Assembly (NCBI RefSeq): GCF_017873135.1 | Contig: NZ_JAGGJV010000001.1 | Coordinates: forward strand, 682,001 to 746,000 | Length of the DNA: 64,000 nucleotides | Direction of reading: 5' to 3' | Source of the DNA: Rhizobium herbae | GTDB taxonomy: Bacteria > Pseudomonadota > Alphaproteobacteria > Rhizobiales > Rhizobiaceae | Part shown: piece after piece, positions 17,192-25,702 of the stretch | Layout of the letters: the number at the start of each line of letters is the position of its first letter | How positions within the stretch are numbered: position 1 is the first letter of the stretch | Made by a program: the position numbers and the translations under genes | The notes under the pieces: generated by a model | What the model was told of the DNA's origin: nothing | The model's input: only the letters and a program-made list of their open reading frames with translations | Databases searched by the model: none

Positions 17192-18541
17192 ATGCAGGAC
17201 CATGCTTCGACAGCTTCGCGGGAGTTTCACCGCATCACGGTCCCCCCGATAGGCGGGGAACGCTTTCTGGTGGCCCGGATCATGCCCGCGCTGGCATCGT
17301 TCCTGTCCGGCGCCGGCCTGTTTTTGATCGTCTTCACGCTCATCCCGTTTCAGGGGGCATACGAACTCGATCCGAACGCCTCCAACGACGGCAACATCAT
17401 CAATCAGCTCGGCTATCTGGGGCTTGGCGCCATCTATCTCTTCGCCATGCTTCTGGTGGTCGATACCCGCGTCCTGAAGCGGATCGTTTCGCCGACATGG
17501 GTCGTCGTCTTCGCCATCGCCTTCTTCTCCTGCCTGCAATCCTATGATCCGACGGCGTCGGCCCGCGGGCTGATGCTCAGCCTTGTGGCGATGATCCTGG
17601 TTGCCGGCGTGCTCGTGCTGCCGCGCAGCGAGAAGGATTTCGTCAATGCCGGCGCCAACGCCATTCTGCTTCTCGTCCTCATCGACTACGCGGCGCTCAT
17701 CATCGCGCCCAATATCGCCATCCACACCGCCACCGGTTCGGAGCCCTGGCATGCCGGCTTCTGGAAAGGCCACCTGATCCACAAGAACGTCACAGCCCCG
17801 GTGTTTTCCATCGTCTGCATGTTCGGCATCTACTGCCTGCGGGCCGGCGCCACAGTCCGGGGCCTGCTGATTGCCGTCCTCGCCGCCAATTTCGTGCTTC
17901 ATACCGGATCGAAGACGACGATCGGCTTCCTGCCGCTGGCGATCATGCTGGTGCTGGGCGGACGCGCCGTCGGCAAACCGGGCCTGATGGTGCTTGCCCA
18001 CTTCCTCTTTGCCATCCTGATCTTCTGCCTGACGCTCGGAACCATCTACTCCGACACGTTCCTGTCGATCACGACGACCCTGCTGGAGGACCCGACCTTC
18101 ACAGGGCGCGATGACATCTGGAAATTCGCAAACGCCAGCATTCCCGATCATCTCTGGCTCGGCCATGGCTATGCAAGCTTCTGGCTCTCCCCGGTCATCC
18201 GTGGTCTGGAGGCGAATTTCGAGGCGAACTGGGACGTGCGCGGCATCGTCTCGGGCCACAACAGCTATCTGGATGCAGTCCTCACCTTCGGCCTGCCGGG
18301 CGGCGTGCTGATGATCCTGCTGCTCTTCGTCAAACCCTTCTACGACTACATGCGCGCCACGCGTCAGCCAGCAAGTCGCCATTTCGCGGATTTCTGCATC
18401 ATGGTCATCATCTTCATGACCTATAACAGCATGATGGAGAGCTTCCTGCTCAACCGCGCCGATCCGATGTGGCTGCTGACGGCGCTGGCCGTCTTCGGCC
18501 TCGGGCTTGCGGCGCGGATGGGCGTACGCATGCCGCACTGA
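17192..18541 (+). CDS. O-antigen ligase / Wzy-like polysaccharide membrane protein
   Basis: This 449-residue protein has about eleven hydrophobic helices and one large periplasmic loop near residues 270-370. The loop contains FTGRDDIWKFANASIPDHLWLGHGYASFW and HNSYLDAVLTFGLPGG. The RDDIW-type motif and the HNSYLD segment are characteristic of the O-antigen ligase (WaaL)/ExoQ-type Wzy_C family, which joins or polymerises polysaccharide units at the outer face of the inner membrane. Ligase and polymerase cannot be told apart from sequence alone. There are no neighbouring polysaccharide genes apart from the glycosyltransferase at 19.7 kb. Confidence 0.85.
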   Translation: MQDHASTASREFHRITVPPIGGERFLVARIMPALASFLSGAGLFLIVFTLIPFQGAYELDPNASNDGNIINQLGYLGLGAIYLFAMLLVVDTRVLKRIVSPTWVVVFAIAFFSCLQSYDPTASARGLMLSLVAMILVAGVLVLPRSEKDFVNAGANAILLLVLIDYAALIIAPNIAIHTATGSEPWHAGFWKGHLIHKNVTAPVFSIVCMFGIYCLRAGATVRGLLIAVLAANFVLHTGSKTTIGFLPLAIMLVLGGRAVGKPGLMVLAHFLFAILIFCLTLGTIYSDTFLSITTTLLEDPTFTGRDDIWKFANASIPDHLWLGHGYASFWLSPVIRGLEANFEANWDVRGIVSGHNSYLDAVLTFGLPGGVLMILLLFVKPFYDYMRATRQPASRHFADFCIMVIIFMTYNSMMESFLLNRADPMWLLTALAVFGLGLAARMGVRMPH

Positions 18542-18560
18542 TCAGAGCCGAGGCCATTGC

Positions 18561-18588
18561 AATCATATAAGGATATCTTTATATGATT
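18561..18588. promoter_or_regulatory. 28-base palindromic operator upstream of bmt
   Basis: The arms AATCATATAA and TTATATGATT flank a GATATC core, with only one mismatched pair overall. It lies 29 bases before the bmt start. The form resembles sites of ArsR-family, S-adenosylhomocysteine-responsive regulators (SahR type) that control methionine-cycle genes in Proteobacteria. That link is from memory; no regulator gene for it lies in the window. Confidence 0.6.
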
Positions 18589-18617
18589 GTGAAACTCGAT
18601 GAGATCAGGACTTCGCC

Positions 18618-19637
18618 ATGACCGTGCACGCTAATCCCCTTTCCGACCTGCTTGACGCCAAGGGCGTGCTTCTCGCCGACGGCGCGACCGGAACCTCGCT
18701 GTTTGCCATGGGCCTGGAAGCAGGCGAAGCGCCGGAACTCTGGAACGAAGCCAAGCCCGAGAATATCACCAAGCTGCATCAGGACTTCGTCGATGCCGGC
18801 GCCGACATCATCCTGACCAACTCGTTCGGCGGCACGCGGCACCGCCTCAAACTGCACCAGGCACAGGACCGCGTGCACGACCTCAACAAGCGCGCGGCGG
18901 AGATCGCCCGCGCCGTCGCCGACAAGGCGCCGCGCAAGGTGATCACGGCCGGCTCGGTCGGACCGACCGGCGAATTGCTGATCCCGCTTGGCGCGATGAG
19001 CTATGAGGATGCGGTCGAAGCATTTGTCGAACAGATCGAGGGCCTGAAGGCCGGCGGCGCGGAAGTCGCCTGGATCGAAACGATGTCCTCTGCCGACGAA
19101 ATCCGCGCTGCGGCGGAAGCGGCGGTCAAGGTCGGCCTGCCCTATGTCTATACCGGATCGTTCGACACGGCAGGCAAGACAATGATGGGCCTGCACCCCA
19201 AGGACATGTTTGCTGTCGCTCAGGACATCGGCGATGGTCCGGTCGCGACAGGTGCCAATTGCGGCGTCGGCGCCTCCGATATCCTCTCCTCGCTGCTGGA
19301 CATGACCGAAGCCAACCCGGCTGCGGCAATCATCGTCAAGGGCAATTGCGGCATCCCGGAATTCCGCGGCACGGAAATCCACTACTCCGGCACGCCGCCG
19401 CTGATGGCCGACTACGTCCGCCTTGCCCGCGATGCCGGCGCAAAAATCATCGGCGGCTGCTGCGGCACCTCCTGCGAACATCTGGCCGCGATGCGCGTGG
19501 CCCTCGACACCTATGTGCCGGGCGAACGGCCGACGGTCGAAACCATCGTCGAGCGTATCGGTCCGATGCGCAACAAGACCGCCAATGAAGGACCTTCGGC
19601 GCCGGCGCGCGAGCGCGGCAGCCGCCGTCGCGGCTGA
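18618..19637 (+). CDS. bmt: Betaine-homocysteine-type S-methyltransferase
   Basis: This 339-residue cytosolic zinc enzyme moves a methyl group to homocysteine, making methionine. The homocysteine S-methyltransferase fold is clear: LLADGATGTSLFAMGL at the N-terminus, TNSFGGTRHRL, and the zinc ligands in TGANCGVG (about residue 216) and IGGCCGTSCEH (about 280). The rhizobial protein of this type is called Bmt and is thought to use a betaine; the donor is not read from sequence. Its place next to the betaine transporter and corrinoid demethylation genes supports that donor. It has a single-gene promoter region with the palindrome at 18561 and a terminator downstream. Confidence 0.9.
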   Translation: MTVHANPLSDLLDAKGVLLADGATGTSLFAMGLEAGEAPELWNEAKPENITKLHQDFVDAGADIILTNSFGGTRHRLKLHQAQDRVHDLNKRAAEIARAVADKAPRKVITAGSVGPTGELLIPLGAMSYEDAVEAFVEQIEGLKAGGAEVAWIETMSSADEIRAAAEAAVKVGLPYVYTGSFDTAGKTMMGLHPKDMFAVAQDIGDGPVATGANCGVGASDILSSLLDMTEANPAAAIIVKGNCGIPEFRGTEIHYSGTPPLMADYVRLARDAGAKIIGGCCGTSCEHLAAMRVALDTYVPGERPTVETIVERIGPMRNKTANEGPSAPARERGSRRRG

Positions 19638-19661
19638 TGGGGGCACCATCACATAAAGGCG

Positions 19662-19695
19662 AACGGCTTGAAGATCCGCGGATTTTCAAGCCGTT
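19662..19695. terminator. Bidirectional terminator between bmt and a glycosyltransferase
   Basis: Eleven-base arms AACGGCTTGAA / TTCAAGCCGTT with an inner GATC-like extension. It lies between two convergent genes and can serve both. Confidence 0.7.
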
Positions 19696-19701
19696 TGCAT
19701 G

Positions 19702-20733
19702 TCAGGCGTTCTGGGCCTCTCGAAAGAAGCGGACATAGCCGTCTTTCAGGCCCGGCTTGATGCAATCAGTCATCAGCACGGCGAGGTGGAAGATCGACTG
19801 GATGTCCTGCTCCTGCCCGATCAGTTCTGCGAGATAGTGCACTACCTCGTCATAATCTCCCGCATTTGTCTGCACATTGCGCAGGAAGGGAGCCAGGGCA
19901 AGGCGGCCATTCATCAAAAGCACCCCTCCACGTTCCGCCGGCGTCAGCGACAGCGAAGGACGAAGGGTGAAGATATGGACGTCCAGAAATCTCAAAAGAT
20001 TGGCAAATTTTTCAGAATCCGCCGGTAGTCCGGCCTTCTCGTAGAGTTTGCTGGCCATCGCCGCGATGCTTTCCGCAGTTGTCCAGGCGCCGAGATCGTA
20101 CCGATAAATCAGCGAGGGATCGTGGAGCATTTTTCCGGCGGTCAACAGCGCGAACGAGTGGCTCCAGTCGCAATAGCCACCATTGGTCGGATGCGCCTGC
20201 GTGAAAAACCGCAACAGCGGGACGAAGATGCTGGAGCGGTAGATGCTGTAATAGATGCTGTTGTTGCCCATCGCTTTCTGGCTGAACTCCAGCAGACGCT
20301 CCTGCGGCAATCTCCCCTCGATCGTAAAACACTCCGTTCGGCAAACCCCGGCATCGGCGGTCCAGATTTGCGTTTGCGGCCGGACGCCGACGACATCATC
20401 AGGCAGTGCGGAAAGGTCGATCGGCGTTTCGCCTTCGCTGAAATGGATTTCGTCGTCGTCGCCCATCGGCAGCACAAAGGGCGTATCGGCCAGCGACAGG
20501 GCTTCCATCCAATTGCCGGAGGCGTCGTCGCTGGGGGAATCCCAGTAGCGCAGATTTGGAGAGAGGTTTTGCAGATGCGCGCGTTTTTCCGGGTCCCGGG
20601 AATTGTCGGAAACGATCAGCCGGGCACCGGTCCTCTCGGCATAGGCAAGCGCGCTCTCGATCGAACCGCGCGACTTCGACCAAGGCCGGTTACTGGGCAT
20701 GCAAATCGAAAGCTGGGTCATCTGGTTCGCCAT
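19702..20733 (-). CDS. Family 2-like glycosyltransferase
   Basis: This protein of about 343 residues has a GT-A start: QLSICMPSNRPWSKSRGSIESAL, then RLIVSDNSRDP and the metal-binding DXD in VLPMGDDDEIHF (about residue 95). A large helical C-terminal half follows without membrane helices. The sugar donor and acceptor cannot be inferred; the nearby O-antigen-ligase-like gene suggests surface polysaccharide. The start is uncertain between ATG 20733 and ATG 20721; neither has a good Shine-Dalgarno. The frame stays open further upstream, but that part lacks family-like sequence. It has its own terminator shared with bmt. Confidence 0.7.
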   Translation of the reverse strand: MANQMTQLSICMPSNRPWSKSRGSIESALAYAERTGARLIVSDNSRDPEKRAHLQNLSPNLRYWDSPSDDASGNWMEALSLADTPFVLPMGDDDEIHFSEGETPIDLSALPDDVVGVRPQTQIWTADAGVCRTECFTIEGRLPQERLLEFSQKAMGNNSIYYSIYRSSIFVPLLRFFTQAHPTNGGYCDWSHSFALLTAGKMLHDPSLIYRYDLGAWTTAESIAAMASKLYEKAGLPADSEKFANLLRFLDVHIFTLRPSLSLTPAERGGVLLMNGRLALAPFLRNVQTNAGDYDEVVHYLAELIGQEQDIQSIFHLAVLMTDCIKPGLKDGYVRFFREAQNA

Positions 20734-20920
20734 CAAAGGTGCTGAAACGCCGCTCGCCGCGACGGCGAAACACGATGACGTTCGGATGCGATACATTAGC
20801 GCATTGAAGGATGTGCCAGCCTTGTGCACGGCGCAATGTTACCAAATCCAGTTTTGCCCCAGCCTGATCCGCTAGTTTCAAAGACAAGAAGACCAACACA
20901 GATATGAAGAAAGACCAGAC

Positions 20921-21268
20921 ATGAACGGTACGTCCGCCACGTTTCCAGACCGCGATTCAGTTGCCGGAAAGCTCGCAGCACTCGGCGAAAGCGAGCAGTC
21001 ATACCTGTTGCTGCTCATGGAAAATGCCGCGCAGGACGAAAACCTGATCGAAGGACTGTACCGTCATCTCGACCTTGCCTCGGAGGCCAAGCTGCTGAAT
21101 TCGCTCAAGCTGGAGAAGCTCGGCGAATGGCTGGGTTCGAACGCCCCCGCCCGCCTGCAGATCCGCCTGATGGAAGCGGCAAAATCCAGCCAGCATGCGG
21201 CCTTTCAGGCATTTCGCACCGGGCTTGTCAGATCGGGTGGGTTGGAAAAAGCCTACCCGAAGGCCTGA
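20921..21268 (+). CDS. Hypothetical helical protein, 115 aa
   Basis: An all-helical, acidic cytosolic protein with segments LGESEQSYLLLLMENAAQDENLIEGLYRHL and LKLEKLGEWLG. No membrane span, signal or catalytic motif is visible and no family is recognised. The ATG at 20921 begins MNGTSATFPD, with an AAAGA-type weak ribosome site upstream. It is transcribed away from the glycosyltransferase and ends before a bidirectional terminator shared with the VWA gene. Confidence 0.6.
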   Translation: MNGTSATFPDRDSVAGKLAALGESEQSYLLLLMENAAQDENLIEGLYRHLDLASEAKLLNSLKLEKLGEWLGSNAPARLQIRLMEAAKSSQHAAFQAFRTGLVRSGGLEKAYPKA

Positions 21269-21310
21269 TGGCGCAAAGGGCCCCAACGCGCCGACAAGGG
21301 CTGAACGGCA

Positions 21311-21337
21311 AACGCCCTCCGTCAACGGGAGGGCGTT
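21311..21337. terminator. Bidirectional terminator
   Basis: Ten-base stem AACGCCCTCC / GGAGGGCGTT with loop GTCAACG, placed between a plus-strand hypothetical gene and the minus-strand VWA gene. It has no long T-run, so strength is uncertain. Confidence 0.6.
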
Positions 21338-21361
21338 CTGGCCAGCGAATGGCTAGGTCCG

Positions 21362-23482
21362 TTATTCTCCGCCAAGGCTCCTGGCGAGCCGAACCAGGTT
21401 GAGAAACTCCGCCCGATAGCCATAGGCATCCTCGCCCTTGGCATTGGCAGCCAGATCAAGGATCGAGCCGTATTTGTAAGCGGACACGGCATCCGTTCCC
21501 CGCAGCTTCTGGCCGAAGGCCGCGACCGCGACGGAGAAGCGGATATCCTGCCCCGCCTGTTCCAGCGACGGGACGGCGTTGGCTTGTGTCACCGGCGTGG
21601 TGATCAGCTTGCTGGTGTCGCTGTCCGGCTGCTTGTAGCGGATTTTCAGGAAAGCAAGTTCGCCGGAGGGTTTGACATCTGCCTGCGCAGCCGGAGCCGT
21701 GCCATAGCGCAGATCGTCGTTAAGGACCGCCGGGCTTCCCTTCGGCGTGATCTCGTAGATCGCGGTGACGCGGTGGCCGGAGCCGATATCGCCGGCATCG
21801 ACCTTGTCGTTGTTGAAGTCTTCGCGCTTCAGGGCACGGGTCTCGTAGCCGATCAGACGGTATTCGGCGATCTGAGCCGGATTGAACTCCACCTGAAACT
21901 TGACGTCCTTGGCGATCGGGAAGAGCGACGAGCCCGCCTCCTCCACCAGCGACTTCTGCGCTTCGGCCAACGTGTCGATATAGGCCGCGGTGCCATTGCC
22001 ATTCTGGGCCAGCGTCTGCATCAGCGCGTCATTGTAGTTGCCACGGCCGAAACCGAGGACCGAGAGGAAAATGCCGCTCTTGCGCTTGGCCTCGATCGTC
22101 GCCTTCAACTCTTCGTCACTGGACGGTCCAACGTTGAAATCACCGTCCGTCGCCAGCATGACCCGGTTGACCCCGCCCTTGACGAAGGCCTGCTGCGCCA
22201 AATTATAGGCTGCCTCCAGCCCCTGCGCTCCCGCGGTCGAACCGCCCGGCTGAAGCGTGTCGATCGCCGCAAGGATTTTCGCCTTCTCCTTGATCGCGGT
22301 CGGCTCCAGCACCGTGCCGGCATTGCCGGCATAGGTGACGATCGAGACGGTGTCCTCGGGCTTCAGTTTCTCGACCAGAAGACGGAAGGCGCTTTTCAAG
22401 AGCGGCAGCTTGTCCGGCTCGTCCATCGAGCCGGAAACATCGATCAGAAACACCAGATTGGCGCGCGGCGCTGTCGCGGGCACAACGTCGTAGCCCTTGA
22501 TCCCCACATGCATCAGCCGCGTATTCGCATTCCACGGCGTCGGCAGAACGGTGACGGTCGCCTTGAACGGCTGATCCTTGTTGTCCGGACCTGGCCAGTC
22601 ATAGGGAAAATAGTTGATCATCTCCTCGACGCGCACGCTGTCGCGGTCCGGCATTTGCCCGGCCATCAGCGATTTGCGGACGAAGGAATAGGACGCGGTG
22701 TCGACATCGGCCGAGAAGGTCGAAACCGGATCGGTGGCGACGGACTTGACCGGGTTGGTATCGGTAGAGGAGAAGCGGTCGCGGTTTTCTTCCGGTTGCG
22801 AGAGGGTATCGACTGGCGCGGGCGACGGCATGATTTCGGCGACCGAACCACCGATCATCGATTCCGTTGCGACCGCTGGCGGCGCGGCAAATTGAGTCCT
22901 GCGCGTCTGCTTTGCCGCAACGTCGAACTCGGGCTCCTGTTGCCTTGTCTCGGGCATCTTTTTGCTCACCATGACTTCAACGCCGGATTTGCGACGCGCC
23001 GCCGGCTCAGGCAAGGTGGTGGCATCGCGCAGGTCGCTGTCCGCTGCAGATGGCAGCAAATTGGCGATTTCATCCTCCGCAATTTTATCAGCGGAGGACT
23101 CCGCCTTCGGTTTCGCAGGCGTCATTTTTTTCGCTTCCGCGTCCTTCAACGCCTCCTTGCCCGCCACCTCGATCTGTTGCACACCGGTATTCACCGGCAG
23201 CCTGCCCCGCGTCAGTTCCAGCGTGAGAAAGGCGGCGGCGGGCACGACCAAGAGCGTGGCGAGCGCCGAGCCTGCGAGAAATTTCCTGTTCATGATAGGG
23301 CTCCATAGCCTGTTGATTATGGAGCTTTGACGCCGGGCACCGGCGGTTCCTTGGGGTGCCTCGGAATTATTTTCGGCGTCGTCGAAGACCTGCATGGCAA
23401 GCGACAGCGCGCGGGTGCGCGCATCCTGTGAAGGTGCGGGCGGGGTCATCCGGCCGAGTCTGTTCAGATCGTCGTTCATCAC
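21362..23482 (-). CDS. Membrane-anchored von Willebrand factor A protein (YfbK type)
   Basis: This 706-residue protein has a cytosolic N-terminal stretch of about 64 residues, one membrane helix (KFLAGSALATLLVVPAAAF, about 67-86), a low-complexity linker to about 245, a YfbK-type N-domain (VSTFSADVDTASYSFVRKSLM), and a VWA domain with the MIDAS motif FLIDVSGSMDEPDK (Asp348, Ser350, Ser352). A C-terminal region (about 560-706) completes the YfbK layout. The function of YfbK-type proteins is not known. The ATG overlaps the sigma-factor stop (ATGA), so both are co-translated. This topology is that of a membrane anti-sigma or sensor partner, but no anti-sigma motif is evident. Confidence 0.85.
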   Translation of the reverse strand: MMNDDLNRLGRMTPPAPSQDARTRALSLAMQVFDDAENNSEAPQGTAGARRQSSIINRLWSPIMNRKFLAGSALATLLVVPAAAFLTLELTRGRLPVNTGVQQIEVAGKEALKDAEAKKMTPAKPKAESSADKIAEDEIANLLPSAADSDLRDATTLPEPAARRKSGVEVMVSKKMPETRQQEPEFDVAAKQTRRTQFAAPPAVATESMIGGSVAEIMPSPAPVDTLSQPEENRDRFSSTDTNPVKSVATDPVSTFSADVDTASYSFVRKSLMAGQMPDRDSVRVEEMINYFPYDWPGPDNKDQPFKATVTVLPTPWNANTRLMHVGIKGYDVVPATAPRANLVFLIDVSGSMDEPDKLPLLKSAFRLLVEKLKPEDTVSIVTYAGNAGTVLEPTAIKEKAKILAAIDTLQPGGSTAGAQGLEAAYNLAQQAFVKGGVNRVMLATDGDFNVGPSSDEELKATIEAKRKSGIFLSVLGFGRGNYNDALMQTLAQNGNGTAAYIDTLAEAQKSLVEEAGSSLFPIAKDVKFQVEFNPAQIAEYRLIGYETRALKREDFNNDKVDAGDIGSGHRVTAIYEITPKGSPAVLNDDLRYGTAPAAQADVKPSGELAFLKIRYKQPDSDTSKLITTPVTQANAVPSLEQAGQDIRFSVAVAAFGQKLRGTDAVSAYKYGSILDLAANAKGEDAYGYRAEFLNLVRLARSLGGE

Positions 23483-24024
23483 ATCGTCTCCCTGCCGAGC
23501 AGGATCTTCAAACGTTTGCGGGCTTCATGCACATGCCAGGACACAGTTGCCTCCGAACACCCCATGACGTCGGCGGCGGCAGAATGGCTCAAACCTTCGC
23601 CATAGACGAGAAGGACGGCATCACCCTGTTTGTCGGGCAATTGCCGGACGGCCTCCCACAGCGCTTCCGCCTGATCCCGATTGTCGTTGGCGGCAGTGCT
23701 GGTCGGGTCGGCCAGGAAACTGGCCGCATTGCGCCGCTCCCGCGACTGGCTTCGCCGGTGATCGCGTGCGGCGTTCAGCGTCAGCGTATAGAGCCAGGTG
23801 CGAAAACGGCTGGCGCCGCGAAAGGCCCGGATCGCCTGGCCAAGCTTCAGGCACACCGTCTGGGCGATATCCTCGGCATCGCTGACATTGCCGGACCAGC
23901 GCCAGGCAACGGAATGGACGAAATCGTAATGCCGTTCCACGAGCAGGCCGAAAGCGTTCCGATCGCCTTGCTGCGCCCTTTCGATGAGATCCTCGTCCAA
24001 GTCATCCGCCCGGATTTGTTGCAA
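23479..24024 (-). CDS. ECF-type RNA polymerase sigma factor
   Basis: This 181-residue sigma-70 family protein has region 2 (AFGLLVERHYDFVHSVAWRWSGNVSDAEDIAQTVCLKLGQAI, with FRTWLYTLTLNAARDHRR) and region 4 (QLPDKQGDAVLLVYGEGLSHSAAADVMGCSEATVSWHVHEARKRLK). Regions 1 and 3 are absent, as in ECF factors. It should direct RNA polymerase to its own promoter set, possibly including this operon. The stop overlaps the start of the VWA gene. The target genes and the inducing signal are unknown. Confidence 0.92.
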   Translation of the reverse strand: MQQIRADDLDEDLIERAQQGDRNAFGLLVERHYDFVHSVAWRWSGNVSDAEDIAQTVCLKLGQAIRAFRGASRFRTWLYTLTLNAARDHRRSQSRERRNAASFLADPTSTAANDNRDQAEALWEAVRQLPDKQGDAVLLVYGEGLSHSAAADVMGCSEATVSWHVHEARKRLKILLGRETM

Positions 24025-24079
24025 CTGGTACTGAGACGTTCGGCGATATCAGATCCTTGGGTCGGGATCGGAAATATTT

Positions 24080-24829
24080 TCAGGAACCCGGAATTTCCCG
24101 CGTCACCGCGATGATCGGCCCCATCGGATGGGTGTTGTCGTAGCGGTTCATCGCTGGTGCAAACAGGCTGGAGATCGATCCGTCGAGAAACAGTGCATTG
24201 GCGCAATCGAGCTGATCGCGAAACAGGGTCGCGAAATCGTGGAACCGCACAGGCTCCAGTGAAATCGCAAAAACGGCTTCTCCATCCTTCGCGACGCCAA
24301 CGCCGTTGCGGATCTGCAGGCTGTCGCTTTGCGGCAGGAAGGCCGGATGCAGCGCGCCGTCGATCACCAGCATCGGCCCGGATTGCGTCGCGAAGTCCGG
24401 CTTGATTGCCGCATCGACATAGGCCTCGGTTTCCAGCACGCCGGCGCGGCCGTCCTTCAGGAAGAAGACGCCGTTTGGCTTCAGGTAGAAATTCCCCCAG
24501 CTATGCCCCCGGTCGATCGCCTTGCGCTCGATACCATCCGTCACCAGCAGGCCGACCGAGGTCAGATCGGATTCGTACATGCCGCCGTTCATCGCGAATT
24601 CGAGAGTGTCGCCTTCCTGCCGCAGGTCGCGCAAAAGGTTCTCGAAGCCGCCATAGGGCCGGCCATCGCGGCCGCGATGAAAGACGCGGATGTCACTGGC
24701 TGCGGGATCGAAGCTACAAACGGCATAGTCTTGCGTCAGGTGCATCACCTTACGGCAGGCAGCAGCGGCTTCATCGGCGGAAAGAACAGATACGGTCATG
24801 GCAAGCCCGATGCATAGGGAACGAAACAT
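24080..24829 (-). CDS. Secreted phosphodiester glycosidase (NAGPA/DUF2233) family protein
   Basis: This 249-residue protein has a signal peptide (FRSLCIGLAMTVSVLSADEAAAA) and then the fold of the phosphodiester-glycosidase family: EFAMNGGMYESDLTSVGLLV, SWGNFYLKPNGVFFL, a GPMLVIDG segment and ANALFLDGSISSLFAPA near the C-terminus. Family members include the mammalian uncovering enzyme and bacterial surface-polymer proteins; the substrate here is unknown. It is likely periplasmic or exported. It lies 56 bases upstream of the sigma factor on the same strand and may share its transcript. Confidence 0.85.
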   Translation of the reverse strand: MFRSLCIGLAMTVSVLSADEAAAACRKVMHLTQDYAVCSFDPAASDIRVFHRGRDGRPYGGFENLLRDLRQEGDTLEFAMNGGMYESDLTSVGLLVTDGIERKAIDRGHSWGNFYLKPNGVFFLKDGRAGVLETEAYVDAAIKPDFATQSGPMLVIDGALHPAFLPQSDSLQIRNGVGVAKDGEAVFAISLEPVRFHDFATLFRDQLDCANALFLDGSISSLFAPAMNRYDNTHPMGPIIAVTREIPGS

Positions 24830-24893
24830 TACCCACCCTTTTCATGCGGCAACAACCCTGTCGCCCGACCAAAGCAAAATGGAGGCGGACAAT

Positions 24894-25595
24894 CTACAAA
24901 CTCAGGGCAGCCATATGAAACCGCAGCTGTTCTGTCGAATAGCGATATTCGGCCCCGACCGGACAGGCGTTTCGGGCAAGACATCCCCCAGCCATGCAGC
25001 CGGTCTGCCCTTCTCTTGTCCTCAGATGCGCGCGGCAAGGCTTGATCTGAAATCCTGAAGGCAGAATGGCATCCGCCGGACAGCTCGAAAGACAGGGCTT
25101 GTCAGGACAGTGATCACAAGGATGTGCGTCAACCGCCGGCGCCGCAGCCGGCAGGACATGTGCGAACCCAAGTGCGCCGCGATACCCATGCCAAAGGCCA
25201 TATTCCGGATGGATGAGAATCCCCAGCGGCGAAGCTTTCAACCTCTCGGCCCGCCTTGCCCATTGCTGGAATGGCTGCCATGGCGGATCGGATGGAAAAT
25301 AGGCAGTCGCGCCAAAAAGATCCGCAACCGGCTCTATCACCGTCTTCGACCATGTATCGAGCGGGTTCTCGCCGCCACGATCAGGCGATCCTTCGCGCCA
25401 GCGCTCAAACACCGGCCAGATGGAACCACCGACATTGCCGAGCAGAACGACGCTCCGGGCCGCCCGCCCATCTCTCAAAACGGGTGCCGTTTCATCGTCG
25501 GCAAAACCGACGACACCGCGCAAAAAAACTCCGTGCGGCGCAAGGGCTGCACGGAGTTCGCTCAAGACATCGTTCGATATCATGGGACCGGTCAT
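24894..25595 (-). CDS. 4Fe-4S ferredoxin-type protein linked to mttB
   Basis: This protein of about 233 residues has an N-terminal half of unknown fold and a C-terminal iron-sulfur region. The first cysteine set is HPCDHCPDKPCLSSCPADAI (about residue 150); the second is CRAHLRTREGQTGCMAGGC with ACPVG. The pattern resembles the double-cluster part of QueG-like proteins but lacks their cobalamin-binding half. It lies 107 bases downstream of the mttB-like gene on the same strand, so an electron-transfer role in corrinoid chemistry is plausible; this is inference. The start is uncertain between ATG 25595 and 25583. The frame is open far upstream without protein-like sequence. Confidence 0.7.
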   Translation of the reverse strand: MTGPMISNDVLSELRAALAPHGVFLRGVVGFADDETAPVLRDGRAARSVVLLGNVGGSIWPVFERWREGSPDRGGENPLDTWSKTVIEPVADLFGATAYFPSDPPWQPFQQWARRAERLKASPLGILIHPEYGLWHGYRGALGFAHVLPAAAPAVDAHPCDHCPDKPCLSSCPADAILPSGFQIKPCRAHLRTREGQTGCMAGGCLARNACPVGAEYRYSTEQLRFHMAALSL

Positions 25596-25702
25596 TTCGG
25601 TTTCGGTCCCTGCCTGTCGTAATGTGGGCGCCAGACTTCCTTTTGAATGAAATCTGCAACTTGCGCCGCTCCGCCTTGCTCCCTGGCTTGTTCGGGCTCT
25701 CT

